A DNA stretch of 21,160 nucleotides from an uncultured Clostridia bacterium (GTDB lineage: Bacteria > Bacillota > Clostridia > Lachnospirales > CAMVHY01). The number at the start of each line of letters is the position of its first letter. Position 1 is the stretch's first letter. Below are positions 7,301 through 16,550 of this stretch, piece after piece. The stretch lies in assembly GCA_946415665.1 (NCBI GenBank), contig CAMKTI010000015.1, positions 1 to 21,160 on the forward strand. Direction: 5' to 3'. Under the pieces are notes generated by a model. It saw only the letters and a program-made list of their open reading frames with translations, had not been told where the DNA came from and searched no databases. The position numbers and the translations under genes are program-made.

Positions 7301-10300
7301 ATGGATAAAAATATTTCTATCATCGGAATTAATGGCGATTTTTTGGCAATTAAAAAAGTTAAAGTGGATAAAAATTTTAATATAGATTTGAATCGTTTTG
7401 GTACAGATCAGATTACAATACCCGATTTATTTTTGCAGAAACAACTGGGCAAAGATGATAAAATTTTATTATCGGCGACGGTTGATCTAGAGTTAGAATT
7501 TTGGTTACAAAGATATAAAAATGAAAATGATAATAAAAAAGAAATGAGTATCAGTTGTTTATTAGAAGTTTTGATGTGGAATATTATTTACAAAAATTTT
7601 AATCAGTTGAATGATAAAAATCATGAGATGGTTTTATCGAGGCTAAAAAAAAATTTTGAGCAGCTTGTAAAAAAATTAATAAATAACTCTCATGGATTAA
7701 ATTTTGAAGAAATTGTCAAATCAGGTGATTTTATTGAAAAAATATTAGATTATTCCATGAACGGGATTTTTGCCGGAATCGATATTCAAAATAAATCGGA
7801 GTATGTAACAGAAATCAAAAACGAAATTAAATCTGTCCCTCAATTTTTTTCTACAGAAACTGAGAAATATAAAGAAACGACCGAATATAAAAATTGGGTA
7901 AAGGCTTGTAAAGAATGTCATTGGAATTCAAATATTAGTCATCCGTCTTATCTTTTTATTACTAATTCCAGTTCCAAAATTACTGATGAAAATTTTAACT
8001 GTATTGTTTGGAATAATAACTATCAAAATGTGTTGAGCTGCAAAGAAAATTTTGTCGAACAGGAAGATATACATACAGAAATTAATCCGGAAAAAAATAA
8101 TATGTTGGATTTGAACAACGAGCAATATGATGAATATATTTCTAGCGGCAGGCAAAATGGATCTTACTATCACGTCGGTTTTTTGTTCGATAAAACACTA
8201 GCGATGTGTAAAAATAGTTTTGCAAACTTGTTGCTTCTTTCTTATTTAGTGGAAGAAAAATATAGTGGCATATCAAAAGACAGTGAAAATAAGTTTTATC
8301 AGAAAAAACGTTCGTATCTGGAAATCGTTTTTAAAAAAGCTTGCGAAAACAAATATGACAATAAACTTATTCAAGATGGATTTACGGAGTTCAAAAAAAT
8401 TCTTTCGGATAGAAAAATAATATTGGATAAATATAAACTTAACAAAATAATGGATTCATGTTTTTCAAATCGAGAGTTTTCCATGATAGCAGATGAAGAT
8501 GGTTATACTAATGATTATATTTTGGGAAATTTGGAACGTTTTTTTACTATCAACAATAGCAAAACAGAATTTAAAAACGACTCATGCAAAATTGAATTTG
8601 GCAAATTAAAAATACGCGAAGGAACGTCTTGGAAAAATCTTTTACAGAGACCTATAGCAGGTCAAGATGTTTCTTGGAGACTAATTGAAAAATTGGTTCA
8701 AATCACAAATTTCATTCCAACATCAGAATTACTAAAAATGAATTTTGATGATGAACTTGTTTCAATTTATTTCGGAAATTTCAGTAATACAAGAACAGAT
8801 TATATTTCCAAACATATTATTAAACTCGAAAGAATAAATGATTTAAACGATAAAAGTTTTATCGATGGTGTTGGTGATTGTAAAGAAATCGTCAACAAAA
8901 TATTTATATACGCTACAATTGGTGAAGACAAAAATTCAAATCTAAGCTTCGAAGAAATAAAAAAATTGATTGAAAGCGAAAAAATAATTTTAAAAGCTGA
9001 GAATCACAACGTGATAAAAACTTTATTTTCTTGTGTTGATAATAAATTTGGTAAACATCAGGCATTTAAATTAATTAAATATTTATACTCAACTTGTCGC
9101 AAAAGTAACGAAGAAATAAAATTTATAAATGAGCTGATTGATGATTTTTGTAAATTTAATCAAATTGAAACTGGCTTGGTATCAAATAACTTCAATGAAA
9201 ATAATTCAAACCTTGACCTTATTGAGAAAAACATTGAGTTCATTGCAAAAATAAAAATGAAATGCGGAGAAAAAGATCTGGCTAAACACTTGATAAAATA
9301 CCATGAAAAAACAAACTTGTTAGATGTCTATTTTGAAAAAGAAAAAAACGATATAAAAGCTGAAGAGTTGGCAGCGGATTTTTTTGAGTTTAAATATTTT
9401 GACGAAATAATCAATAGCGATCCGTTATATTTTTTTAAAAGAGCACAAGGGATATATTCTTGGCTAAATCAAAATAATAAAAATGAACATCTGGAATATT
9501 TTAAAGCATCTTTGCGTTCATCAGCTTTTTGTAGAACAGATTATTTTGGCGAGTTGTTAAACAATATTGATAAAGATTTATTTTTGTCCTTAGGTTTTAT
9601 CAGTGAAATGTTTTATCTAGACGAAAAATTAAAACATCTTTGGGCCCAGTATGAAAATGGGGAGAAAAAAGAAATTTATGAAACAAAGTATAGTTATCAT
9701 TATGATTTTGACTATCGAAAAAAGATTTTAGAGCTGGTAATTAAAAAATTCCCAAATGATGCGGATATACATCAAAAAATATTTGATGGTATGCTTAATG
9801 CTCACGCAAAAAAGAAATTGGATCGTGAAGAATTTGATTCTTTGTTTTTAACTACCAATAATGTTGATTGTTTAAAGTCATTCATGAAAACGGCTACGGG
9901 TTATAATGCAAAAAAAGAATTAAAATTTAATTATCAAGTAACTATTCACATAATTGACGTGATTGTAAAAAATAAATGTACTGATGATAAAGAGTTGTAT
10001 AATCTATTTTTAGATTTCATTTCCAAAGAAAATATTAATTTTGTATTTCCAAACAAAGAGAAACTAAAAGGAAATCCGGTTTATGAAAAAAATCCTAGCG
10101 AACAAATTTTTTGGTCTGACAATTATATTCAATTAGCTGAAAATATATTAATAACTTACATTAAAAATATGGAAAATTTTATGAACGATATTGTGTTTGA
10201 AGCTGTAAAAATACTTTTTGATAAACAGGAGGGTATTAAACTTGATTTCATAAAAATACTCTTAAGTTTTAATTATACGTATGAAAAAAATAAACAAGCC

Positions 10301-10534
10301 ACTCGTAAAATGTCAAAAGAAGAACAAAATGAGATTGGTCGCGTAAAAATTATAAAGTTTTGTTTAGAGAAACTTAAATCCAAAAATCAAAAATATACTA
10401 AGGATATGGCAAAATTATTTTTTAACAGTATTACTGATGATTTGGATGGTGTTTGTGGAATTACTTACCTTATTAAAAAAATTGGTTTTGAATTTAATGA
10501 AAATGAAATTGATGAAGTTTTAGGTGATAAATGA
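7301..10534 (+). CDS. Long orphan protein, 1077 aa, cut by in-frame TGA
   Basis: I do not recognise this protein. It starts at ATG 7301, six bases after AGGTGGTG; a GTG four codons earlier falls inside the RBS. It is hydrophilic, rich in Lys, Asn, Glu, Asp and Ile, with no signal peptide and no membrane segment in this part. I see no Walker, protease or nuclease motif I would trust, and no clear repeats. The second half looks mostly helical. The frame stops at TGA (10532-10534) but continues open in the same frame for 175 codons (next entry), so the ancestral product was probably about 1253 aa with a membrane-anchored tail. TGA is a genuine stop in this genome, since two genes of the ABC operon end with it. 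The gene has its own promoter and sits between direct repeats, which suggests acquisition as a unit. Confidence 0.7.
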   Translation: MDKNISIIGINGDFLAIKKVKVDKNFNIDLNRFGTDQITIPDLFLQKQLGKDDKILLSATVDLELEFWLQRYKNENDNKKEMSISCLLEVLMWNIIYKNFNQLNDKNHEMVLSRLKKNFEQLVKKLINNSHGLNFEEIVKSGDFIEKILDYSMNGIFAGIDIQNKSEYVTEIKNEIKSVPQFFSTETEKYKETTEYKNWVKACKECHWNSNISHPSYLFITNSSSKITDENFNCIVWNNNYQNVLSCKENFVEQEDIHTEINPEKNNMLDLNNEQYDEYISSGRQNGSYYHVGFLFDKTLAMCKNSFANLLLLSYLVEEKYSGISKDSENKFYQKKRSYLEIVFKKACENKYDNKLIQDGFTEFKKILSDRKIILDKYKLNKIMDSCFSNREFSMIADEDGYTNDYILGNLERFFTINNSKTEFKNDSCKIEFGKLKIREGTSWKNLLQRPIAGQDVSWRLIEKLVQITNFIPTSELLKMNFDDELVSIYFGNFSNTRTDYISKHIIKLERINDLNDKSFIDGVGDCKEIVNKIFIYATIGEDKNSNLSFEEIKKLIESEKIILKAENHNVIKTLFSCVDNKFGKHQAFKLIKYLYSTCRKSNEEIKFINELIDDFCKFNQIETGLVSNNFNENNSNLDLIEKNIEFIAKIKMKCGEKDLAKHLIKYHEKTNLLDVYFEKEKNDIKAEELAADFFEFKYFDEIINSDPLYFFKRAQGIYSWLNQNNKNEHLEYFKASLRSSAFCRTDYFGELLNNIDKDLFLSLGFISEMFYLDEKLKHLWAQYENGEKKEIYETKYSYHYDFDYRKKILELVIKKFPNDADIHQKIFDGMLNAHAKKKLDREEFDSLFLTTNNVDCLKSFMKTATGYNAKKELKFNYQVTIHIIDVIVKNKCTDDKELYNLFLDFISKENINFVFPNKEKLKGNPVYEKNPSEQIFWSDNYIQLAENILITYIKNMENFMNDIVFEAVKILFDKQEGIKLDFIKILLSFNYTYEKNKQATRKMSKEEQNEIGRVKIIKFCLEKLKSKNQKYTKDMAKLFFNSITDDLDGVCGITYLIKKIGFEFNENEIDEVLGDK

Positions 10535-11062
10535 AAAAATGAAGAAAGTGTAATTGAAGAGTTATTTGGTGAACAAGTAGCAGCTAAAAGAAAAAAGTTA
10601 AATCTTGAAAACAAAGACTCAATTGGCGTAAAAAAAACAGAGAATAACGTTCGTTTACAACCAGAAGATCAAAGTAATAATCAAAATAATTCTGGTAATG
10701 GTAACAAGCTAAAAAATCGGAAATGGGATATTTGTTTGTGTCTGATTTTTTCTATTTGTGTAATAATTTTGGGCTTTATTTTCAAGCCTTGGATTTTGTC
10801 ATTTTTATTGTTATCGACTGGTTATCTTATATTTCGTTTTTGTAAATTAAAAGAGCTTAGGGAGACGAAACAACAAACGGACTATAAGTTTTATGAACGT
10901 GAAACAAAACAATTTTCACTTGGAAATACTATAAACGAAATTAATTTACATGAACATCTGACAACGGAAAAAATTTCTCTTTCCCATCACAATAGAATAA
11001 ATAACAACGACCAAAACACTGTCACTGGTGGCAAAGCAATCTTTCGCCGTTATCCAAAATAA
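10535..11062 (+). pseudogene. In-frame continuation with two membrane helices
   Basis: Directly after the TGA the same frame stays open for 175 codons to TAA (11060-11062) and contains no ATG or GTG; the first possible start is a TTG at 10736, without an RBS. The segment reads as coding: an acidic/basic linker (KNEESVIEELFGEQ), a Gln/Asn-rich spacer, then two hydrophobic helices with a Lys-Pro-Trp turn (CLIFSICVIILGFIF and WILSFLLLSTGYLIF), and a hydrophilic end. The simplest reading is one ancient gene with a C-terminal membrane hairpin, split by a recent nonsense mutation. A read-through product or a sequencing error is possible. Confidence 0.6.
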
Positions 11063-11078
11063 ACCAATAAAACGACTC

Positions 11079-11107
11079 AAATATTTTTTTGCTTGTTTGT
11101 TATTTGG
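11079..11107 (+). repeat. Right direct repeat bounding the insert
   Basis: Partner of the repeat at 7041-7070 (about 28 of 30 positions the same). It lies 16 bases after the stop of the orphan frame and shortly before the pheS promoter region, so the two copies define a roughly 4.0 kb unit placed between greA and pheS. Confidence 0.65.
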
Positions 11108-11198
11108 CACTGAGATGTCTTTGATTACATATTATTTATCATTTCTAGAATTTTTGTAAACAAAACCAAACTACCTCAAACAAAACGTTATTATTTTT

Positions 11199-11227
11199 TT
11201 GCATGATTATTTTTTTTTGGATAAAAT
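11199..11227 (+). promoter_or_regulatory. Probable promoter of pheST
   Basis: TTGCAT (11199-11204), 17 bases, TAAAAT (11222-11227). The -35 is weak and the -10 good. I see no T-box specifier or AGGGTGG-type antiterminator sequence in the 200 bases before pheS. Confidence 0.35.
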
Positions 11228-11268
11228 GTCTTTTTGGTTTAGTATTAAAAAAATTATGGAGGTTGATT

Positions 11269-12288
11269 TTGTTGTTTGATTTTAACGATTTGCGAAAAAA
11301 ATTTTTTGATTTGCTAGATGGAGTTGATAATCTAAAAAAACTTGAGGAGCTAAGAATAAAATTCTTTGGCAAAAACGGAGAAATAAAAAATTTAATGTGC
11401 GAGATAAAAAATATTGCGACTGAAAATAAAAAAGAGTTTGGGTCACAAATTAATAATTTAAAGTCAGAATTAGAATTAAAAGTTAGTGAAGCTAAAAAAA
11501 AATTACATGATGCGGAACAAAATATTAGGTTTGAATCCGAGAAAATCGATATAAGTTTGCCAGGAAAGTATAAAAAATTAGGCAAATTACATGTGTTAAG
11601 TATGGTTGAAAACGAAATCATAAATATTTTTATTCAAATGGGATTTGAAGTTGTGAATGGATTTAATATTGAGGATATAGAGCACAATTTTACAGGATTA
11701 AATATTGATGAAAAACATCCAGCCCGTGATGAACAAGATACTTTTTATATAGATAAAAATCACGTTTTAGTTACAGCAACTTCACCGATACAAATCAGAG
11801 TTATGGAAAAAAGAAAGCCGCCGATAAAAATTATTTCGCCCGGTACAGTTTATCGTTCAGATGAAATTGATGCGACGCATACTCCAATGTTTAATCAAGT
11901 CGAAGGTTTGCTTGTAGATAAAAATATAAGTATGAGTGATTTACGTGGAACATTGGATTTATTTGCAAAGAAATTATTTGGATCCGAAACAAAAACAAGG
12001 TTTCGGCCACATTATTTCCCGTTTACTGAACCAAGTGCAGAAATGGATGTAAGTTGTTTTGTTTGCAAAGGGTCTGGTTGTAAAGTTTGTAAAAACACAG
12101 GTTTTATAGAATTATTAGGTTGTGGGATGGTGCATCCAACAGTTTTAAAAAACGTAAATATAGATCCGGATGAATTTTCAGGATTTGCTTTTGGAATGGG
12201 ATTAGAACGAATCGCAATGCAATGCTTTGGTATAAATGATATTAGATTGTTTTATGAAAATGATTTGCGATTTTTGGAGCAATTTTAA
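11269..12288 (+). CDS. pheS: Phenylalanine--tRNA ligase alpha subunit
   Basis: The catalytic alpha subunit (about 339 aa) of the alpha2-beta2 enzyme that charges tRNA-Phe. An N-terminal coiled coil for tRNA binding (residues about 5-85) is followed by the class II core. Recognised features are the HPARDEQDTFY segment, motif 2 with FRPHYFPFTEPSAEMDV, the Cys-rich CFVCKGSGCKVCKNTGF insert common in clostridial PheS, and motif 3 GFAFGMGLERIAM. The frame is open further upstream, but GGAGG at 11258-11262 points to the TTG at 11269 (6-base spacing) or 11272 (9-base). Both give the normal family length, whereas the longer frame would add 22 hydrophobic residues. pheT follows after 35 bases. Confidence 0.95.
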   Translation: MLFDFNDLRKKFFDLLDGVDNLKKLEELRIKFFGKNGEIKNLMCEIKNIATENKKEFGSQINNLKSELELKVSEAKKKLHDAEQNIRFESEKIDISLPGKYKKLGKLHVLSMVENEIINIFIQMGFEVVNGFNIEDIEHNFTGLNIDEKHPARDEQDTFYIDKNHVLVTATSPIQIRVMEKRKPPIKIISPGTVYRSDEIDATHTPMFNQVEGLLVDKNISMSDLRGTLDLFAKKLFGSETKTRFRPHYFPFTEPSAEMDVSCFVCKGSGCKVCKNTGFIELLGCGMVHPTVLKNVNIDPDEFSGFAFGMGLERIAMQCFGINDIRLFYENDLRFLEQF

Positions 12289-12323
12289 AGTTTAAGAAAA
12301 AATTTGTTTGGGGTGAAGTTTTT

Positions 12324-14696
12324 ATGTATGTTTGTTATTCATGGTTAAAAAAATTGGTTAATTTTGATGCAGACGTAAATGAAGTTGCGGATAAATTAAC
12401 GATGGCGGGAACAAAAGTTGAGACAATAAAATATTTTGGAGATAAGATAAACGGGATTGTAACGGGAAAAATTTTGGAAATAAAAAAACATCCGGATGCA
12501 GATAAATTAGTTGTGATGCAAATAGATATCGGTGATAAAAAATTGCAAATAATTACAGGAGCAAAAAATATTTTTGAAGGAGCAATTGTTCCAGTGGCTT
12601 TGCATAATTCTGTTTTGGCTGACGGAACAAAAATAAAAAAATCTAAGATAAGAGGCGAAATTTCTGAGGGAATGCTTTGTTCGATTCAAGAATTAGGATA
12701 TAACAAAAATCAATATCCTGAAGCGCCGGAAGATGGAATTTATATTTTTAAAAATGATGTGGAATTAGGGAAAGATGTTTGTGAAATACTTGAATTAAAA
12801 GATATTGTTATTGATTTTGAAATTACGTCGAATAGATCGGATTGTTTATCGGTTTATGGAATTGCGCGCGAGACAGCAGCTGTTTTTGATAAAGATTTAA
12901 AAAAGCTTAGATTAGAAGATTTAGATATCGAGGAAAATAATTTTGATTTTGAAATAAAAAATAGAGATTTATGTAAAAGATATATGGCGCAGGAAATAAA
13001 AAATATAAAAATAGAAGCGTCGCCGCAATGGTTAAGACATAGGTTAATTATATCAGGAATCAATCCGGTGAATAATATAGTTGATGTAACAAATTATGTA
13101 ATGATTGAAACCGGACAGCCGTTGCATGCTTTTGATGCTGATAAAATTAATAATAAGAGAGTTATTGTTAGGAATGCGTTTGAAGATGAAAAAGTAAAAA
13201 CGTTGGATGGAACAGAAAGAAATTTAAATAAAGATATTTTAGTTATAAGCGATGATGAAAAAATTTTAGCGTTAGCGGGAATAATGGGCGCAGAAAATTC
13301 TAAAATAAATTCTGAGACTAAAAATGTTTTATTAGAGGCAGCAAATTTTGATGCTTATAATATTAGGCAGAGTGCAAAAAAATTAAATTTAAGAACGGAT
13401 GCATCGGCAAAATTTGAAAAGGAAATTGATTTTAATTTGGCAGAGTTTGCAATGAAACGAGCGTTATATTTAATAAAAGAGTTAAATATCGGAGAGATTG
13501 ATGGCAAAACTTTTGATTTTTGTTTGATGGAAAAAAATAGTTTTAGAAAAATAAATTTGAATGTGGATAAGATAAATAATTTGCTTGGATTAAATGTTTT
13601 AAAAGAAGATATGGTTAAAATTTTAGAAAAGCTGGAATTTAAAATTGAAAACGATGTGGTTTATGTGCCAAGTTTTAGAAAAGATATTGAGGGCGATGCG
13701 GACATAGCAGAAGAAATTTTGAGATTTTATGGATACGAGAAATTGAATTTGAGTTTGCCGAAAAATAATAATGTCGGCGGAAATAATAAAAATAATATTT
13801 TGGATAATAAGATAAAAAATATTTTAGTTGCGCAAGGAGCTTTTGAAATAAAAAATTTTTCGTTTGCGAGTTATGAAGAGTGTAAAAAATTTTATTTAGG
13901 TAATGATTTGGATAAAAAGATTGTGAAGATATTGAATCCGTTGGGCGAAGAATTTAATTTTATGCGAAATAATTTAGTTGCTGGAATGATAAAAAGTTTG
14001 GTTTTTAATTTTAATAAAAAAAATCAGGCGCGAGTTTTGTTTGAGCTGGGAAAAGTTTTTGAGTTGAATAGTGATAGTGATAGAGAAAAATTTGCTAATG
14101 AAAAAAAAGTTTTGTGTATAGGATTTTATGGTGAAAAAGATTTTTTTGATATGAAAGGGATAATCGAGAATTTATTTTATGAGCTTAAAATTTTTGAATT
14201 TAATTTTGATAAGAGTGATATAAAATTTTTGCATAAACATAGGCAGGCTAAAATTTTTGTCGATGGAAGATATATCGGATATTTAGGCGAATATTTTGAT
14301 GAAGCACAAGAAATTAAGTCGAGAATTTATTTGGCAGTTTTAGAATTAGAAAATATTTATAATCGGGCATTTTGTAAAGTTAAATTTAAAGAGCTGAATA
14401 AGTTTCCGGAGATTGAAAGAGATCTTGCGTTGTTAGTAAATAAAAATATGACGGCAAAAGAAATTTATAATATTATTTTAGAGTTTAAGCAGAAAAATAA
14501 GGTTGGAATTTTAAAAAAGATAGATTTGTTTGATGTTTATGAAGGCAAAAATTTGGATAAAGATTTAAAATCGATGGGGTATAAATTAATTTTTAGAGCA
14601 AACGACAGAACGTTAAAAGATGAAGAAATAAATTTGATCATGGAGAATATGATAAGTTTTTTGAGAGAAAAATATGATATTAATTTAAGAGTTTAG
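12324..14696 (+). CDS. pheT: Phenylalanine--tRNA ligase beta subunit
   Basis: The 790-aa beta subunit, needed for tRNA binding and editing of mischarged Tyr-tRNA. Domains in order are: N-terminal EMAP-like tRNA-binding domain (about 40-150, KKHPDADKL and KIRGEISEGMLCS), B3/B4 editing domain (about 210-370, including NPVNNIVDVTNYVM and GQPLHAFDAD), B5 domain (about 400-470), a catalytic-like core, and the C-terminal FDX-ACB anticodon-binding domain (about 695-790, FPEIERDLALLV and FDVYEGKNL). ATG at 12324 follows GGGGTG with 8-base spacing. Length is normal. The last 580 bases are duplicated, with decay, at 16551-17134, so the mobile event used the 3' end of this gene without breaking it. Confidence 0.96.
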   Translation: MYVCYSWLKKLVNFDADVNEVADKLTMAGTKVETIKYFGDKINGIVTGKILEIKKHPDADKLVVMQIDIGDKKLQIITGAKNIFEGAIVPVALHNSVLADGTKIKKSKIRGEISEGMLCSIQELGYNKNQYPEAPEDGIYIFKNDVELGKDVCEILELKDIVIDFEITSNRSDCLSVYGIARETAAVFDKDLKKLRLEDLDIEENNFDFEIKNRDLCKRYMAQEIKNIKIEASPQWLRHRLIISGINPVNNIVDVTNYVMIETGQPLHAFDADKINNKRVIVRNAFEDEKVKTLDGTERNLNKDILVISDDEKILALAGIMGAENSKINSETKNVLLEAANFDAYNIRQSAKKLNLRTDASAKFEKEIDFNLAEFAMKRALYLIKELNIGEIDGKTFDFCLMEKNSFRKINLNVDKINNLLGLNVLKEDMVKILEKLEFKIENDVVYVPSFRKDIEGDADIAEEILRFYGYEKLNLSLPKNNNVGGNNKNNILDNKIKNILVAQGAFEIKNFSFASYEECKKFYLGNDLDKKIVKILNPLGEEFNFMRNNLVAGMIKSLVFNFNKKNQARVLFELGKVFELNSDSDREKFANEKKVLCIGFYGEKDFFDMKGIIENLFYELKIFEFNFDKSDIKFLHKHRQAKIFVDGRYIGYLGEYFDEAQEIKSRIYLAVLELENIYNRAFCKVKFKELNKFPEIERDLALLVNKNMTAKEIYNIILEFKQKNKVGILKKIDLFDVYEGKNLDKDLKSMGYKLIFRANDRTLKDEEINLIMENMISFLREKYDINLRV

Positions 14697-14733
14697 AAAT
14701 TAATTAAGAGAGAGAATAAGCTTTTGAAATGTA

Positions 14734-14763
14734 AAAAACACATCCAAATGTGGGTGTGTTTTT
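14734..14763. terminator. Bidirectional terminator between pheT and the orphan gene
   Basis: AAAAACACATCC pairs with GGGTGTGTTTTT (12 bp, one wobble) around a 6-base loop. On the plus strand it ends pheST; on the minus strand the same hairpin is followed by six T and ends the convergent 542-aa gene. Confidence 0.8.
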
Positions 14764-14837
14764 AATTTGCTTTTAGAATTTACTTTTAGATTGAAAAAAT
14801 TGTTCTAGCATAATGAATGAAATTGTAATTACCTAAT

Positions 14838-16466
14838 TTAATATCCCCGAAAATTTTTACTTTCTGCTATCATTTTTTGATCCTTTAACGGTATATATTC
14901 ATGGTCCGTACTGTCAACATAGCTATAGTAACGATAATCTTTGACTCCCAAACGATTTACGGTTACAGAAACTAATATATCTTTGATTTTATCTTCACTG
15001 GGTCGTCTTCTTAAAATGTTTTCATCCATATACTTGATCGCATCAAATAAACTAATTTTTCTATCTGCAGAGCCATCCGATTTTAAGCGGAATTTTAAAT
15101 GATGATTTTTTAAATATAAAACAAAACGTTCAGCTTTCATATAATTCTTCACTTTAAAGTTTCTAGACCAAAATACTTTAAACTTAGCAAAAAAATATTG
15201 TAAAATAGTCCAAACATAATTTTGATTACTAATATCTAAATTCAAACCACCAAAAATATTATCATCGTATACTATAATTCCTTGTTCTTTCATAAAATTT
15301 AATACAGATCTAAGATCAGTTGCTAAGTTGGCACAATCCAACCGCGAGCTGTTATATGCCTGCAAAGCATCAATCGCGCAAAAAACATTTTCAAATTTAC
15401 GATGCATTCGCTTCTGTCGTATAATATCTTTTACATATTCGCTACACCATCCTGTATGCAACGAAAACAAGAAAGCTAATCTTAATCTCGGCGATATTCG
15501 ATTTTGGGTTAACTTTGGGAGTTCTTTGTAGTAAAAATCCAACATTTTTAGTTTCTCATCTAAAGCTAGATCCTTCTTAAATATTGGTTCTGGTTCATTT
15601 TCATGCCATTTCCCCTTCCCCCAACGCTGTCCCAATTCTGACAATTTTTGTATACAAATATTTTCAAATCCTTCAATATCAAAATCATCAATATAACCAT
15701 TAAAATTTTTTTCGAAGATACTTTTTATACGAGGTGTTATTTTTCCAAACTCTTCATCTTCAAAAGAAGTTGTTACATAACATAAAAAATCTTTTGCCGT
15801 TAATATTTGTCTTAAACTAAGTTGTTTATAACCTACAGAATTTATATCAAATATCGGCTTTTCTATTTTTTCGTCCTTTTGGAATTGTTTTTCAACGCCT
15901 GTAGTAAAGGAACTAAATTGTTTAATTATATTAAACAAAATGTCCTCATCATATTCAAACACTCTCGTTGGTGGATTATTATTGTCATTTTCCAGGGTTA
16001 TTAATTTTTTGTTTGATAAGCCCGATATAACATTTTTCCATAGTTCTAAAAAATCCTTCTCTTTAAATTTAAATTCAAAATCATTCTTAATTTGAAAATC
16101 AGATTTGTGAACATGTGCGTTCATATTTACTCCAGCCACATTACACAATTCAGTTAAACAATTATATTCATCACGATTAAGCGCAGTAAACTTTTCACCA
16201 GTTAGATTATTTTGTTTAGAAGAATCAAATTTCACGTACCAGCGTCCAATTTTTTTTTGGTCAAAGATTTTTTCAATTGTAGTCTCAATAGACTTATAAA
16301 ATTCAAAATTTCGAGCCCCTTCTAATCCTTTTCCGAGTTTCGATTTATACTGTTCAAATTTTTCATCATAATCTTTTTTATTTTTATCATAATGCTCATT
16401 TGCTTCAATTTTTTCATTATCATTAAGCAAATCTTCAATTTTGATTTTATTTTTTTCCGTCAACAT
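14838..16466 (-). CDS. Orphan protein, 542 aa, function unknown
   Basis: I do not recognise this protein. The start is the ATG at 16466 behind GGAGGTG (six-base spacing); a start five codons earlier lies within the RBS. The N-terminal 60 residues are charged and helical (Lys/Glu/Asn-rich). The middle is aromatic and charged. A helical central segment includes KITPRIKSIFEKNFNGYIDD and RISPRLRLAFLFSLHTGW. The C-terminus is basic (KAERFVLYLKNHHLKFRLK) and ends FRGY. No signal peptide, membrane helix or enzyme motif is evident. The frame is fully open, unlike most accessory genes here, with its own promoter and a shared terminator. It lies between pheT and a decayed second copy of the pheT 3' end, which suggests arrival or movement with that duplication. 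Confidence 0.72.
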   Translation of the reverse strand: MLTEKNKIKIEDLLNDNEKIEANEHYDKNKKDYDEKFEQYKSKLGKGLEGARNFEFYKSIETTIEKIFDQKKIGRWYVKFDSSKQNNLTGEKFTALNRDEYNCLTELCNVAGVNMNAHVHKSDFQIKNDFEFKFKEKDFLELWKNVISGLSNKKLITLENDNNNPPTRVFEYDEDILFNIIKQFSSFTTGVEKQFQKDEKIEKPIFDINSVGYKQLSLRQILTAKDFLCYVTTSFEDEEFGKITPRIKSIFEKNFNGYIDDFDIEGFENICIQKLSELGQRWGKGKWHENEPEPIFKKDLALDEKLKMLDFYYKELPKLTQNRISPRLRLAFLFSLHTGWCSEYVKDIIRQKRMHRKFENVFCAIDALQAYNSSRLDCANLATDLRSVLNFMKEQGIIVYDDNIFGGLNLDISNQNYVWTILQYFFAKFKVFWSRNFKVKNYMKAERFVLYLKNHHLKFRLKSDGSADRKISLFDAIKYMDENILRRRPSEDKIKDILVSVTVNRLGVKDYRYYSYVDSTDHEYIPLKDQKMIAESKNFRGY

Positions 16467-16497
16467 AATTATCACCTCCAAAATAAAATCATTTTTT

Positions 16498-16525
16498 ATT
16501 ATATCGCACTTATAAATAAAAACAA
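16498..16525 (-). promoter_or_regulatory. Promoter of the 542-aa orphan gene
   Basis: TATAAT (16503-16498) with TTGTTT (16525-16520) sixteen bases upstream on the minus strand. The -10 is perfect and the -35 weak. It sits next to the left edge of the pheT-derived duplicate. Confidence 0.45.
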
Positions 16526-16550
16526 AATCTTATATAAATATTTTATTTGA

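Noticed and set aside
10532..10534. TGA reassigned to Trp (or another amino acid) in this genome.
   Set aside because: TGA is the true stop of the ABC permease and binding-protein genes, fixed by the ATGA overlaps; recoding could only be local.
11108..11268. T-box leader before pheS.
   Set aside because: No AGGGTGG-type T-box sequence or specifier stem could be found, and the only hairpin candidates are AT-rich and weak.
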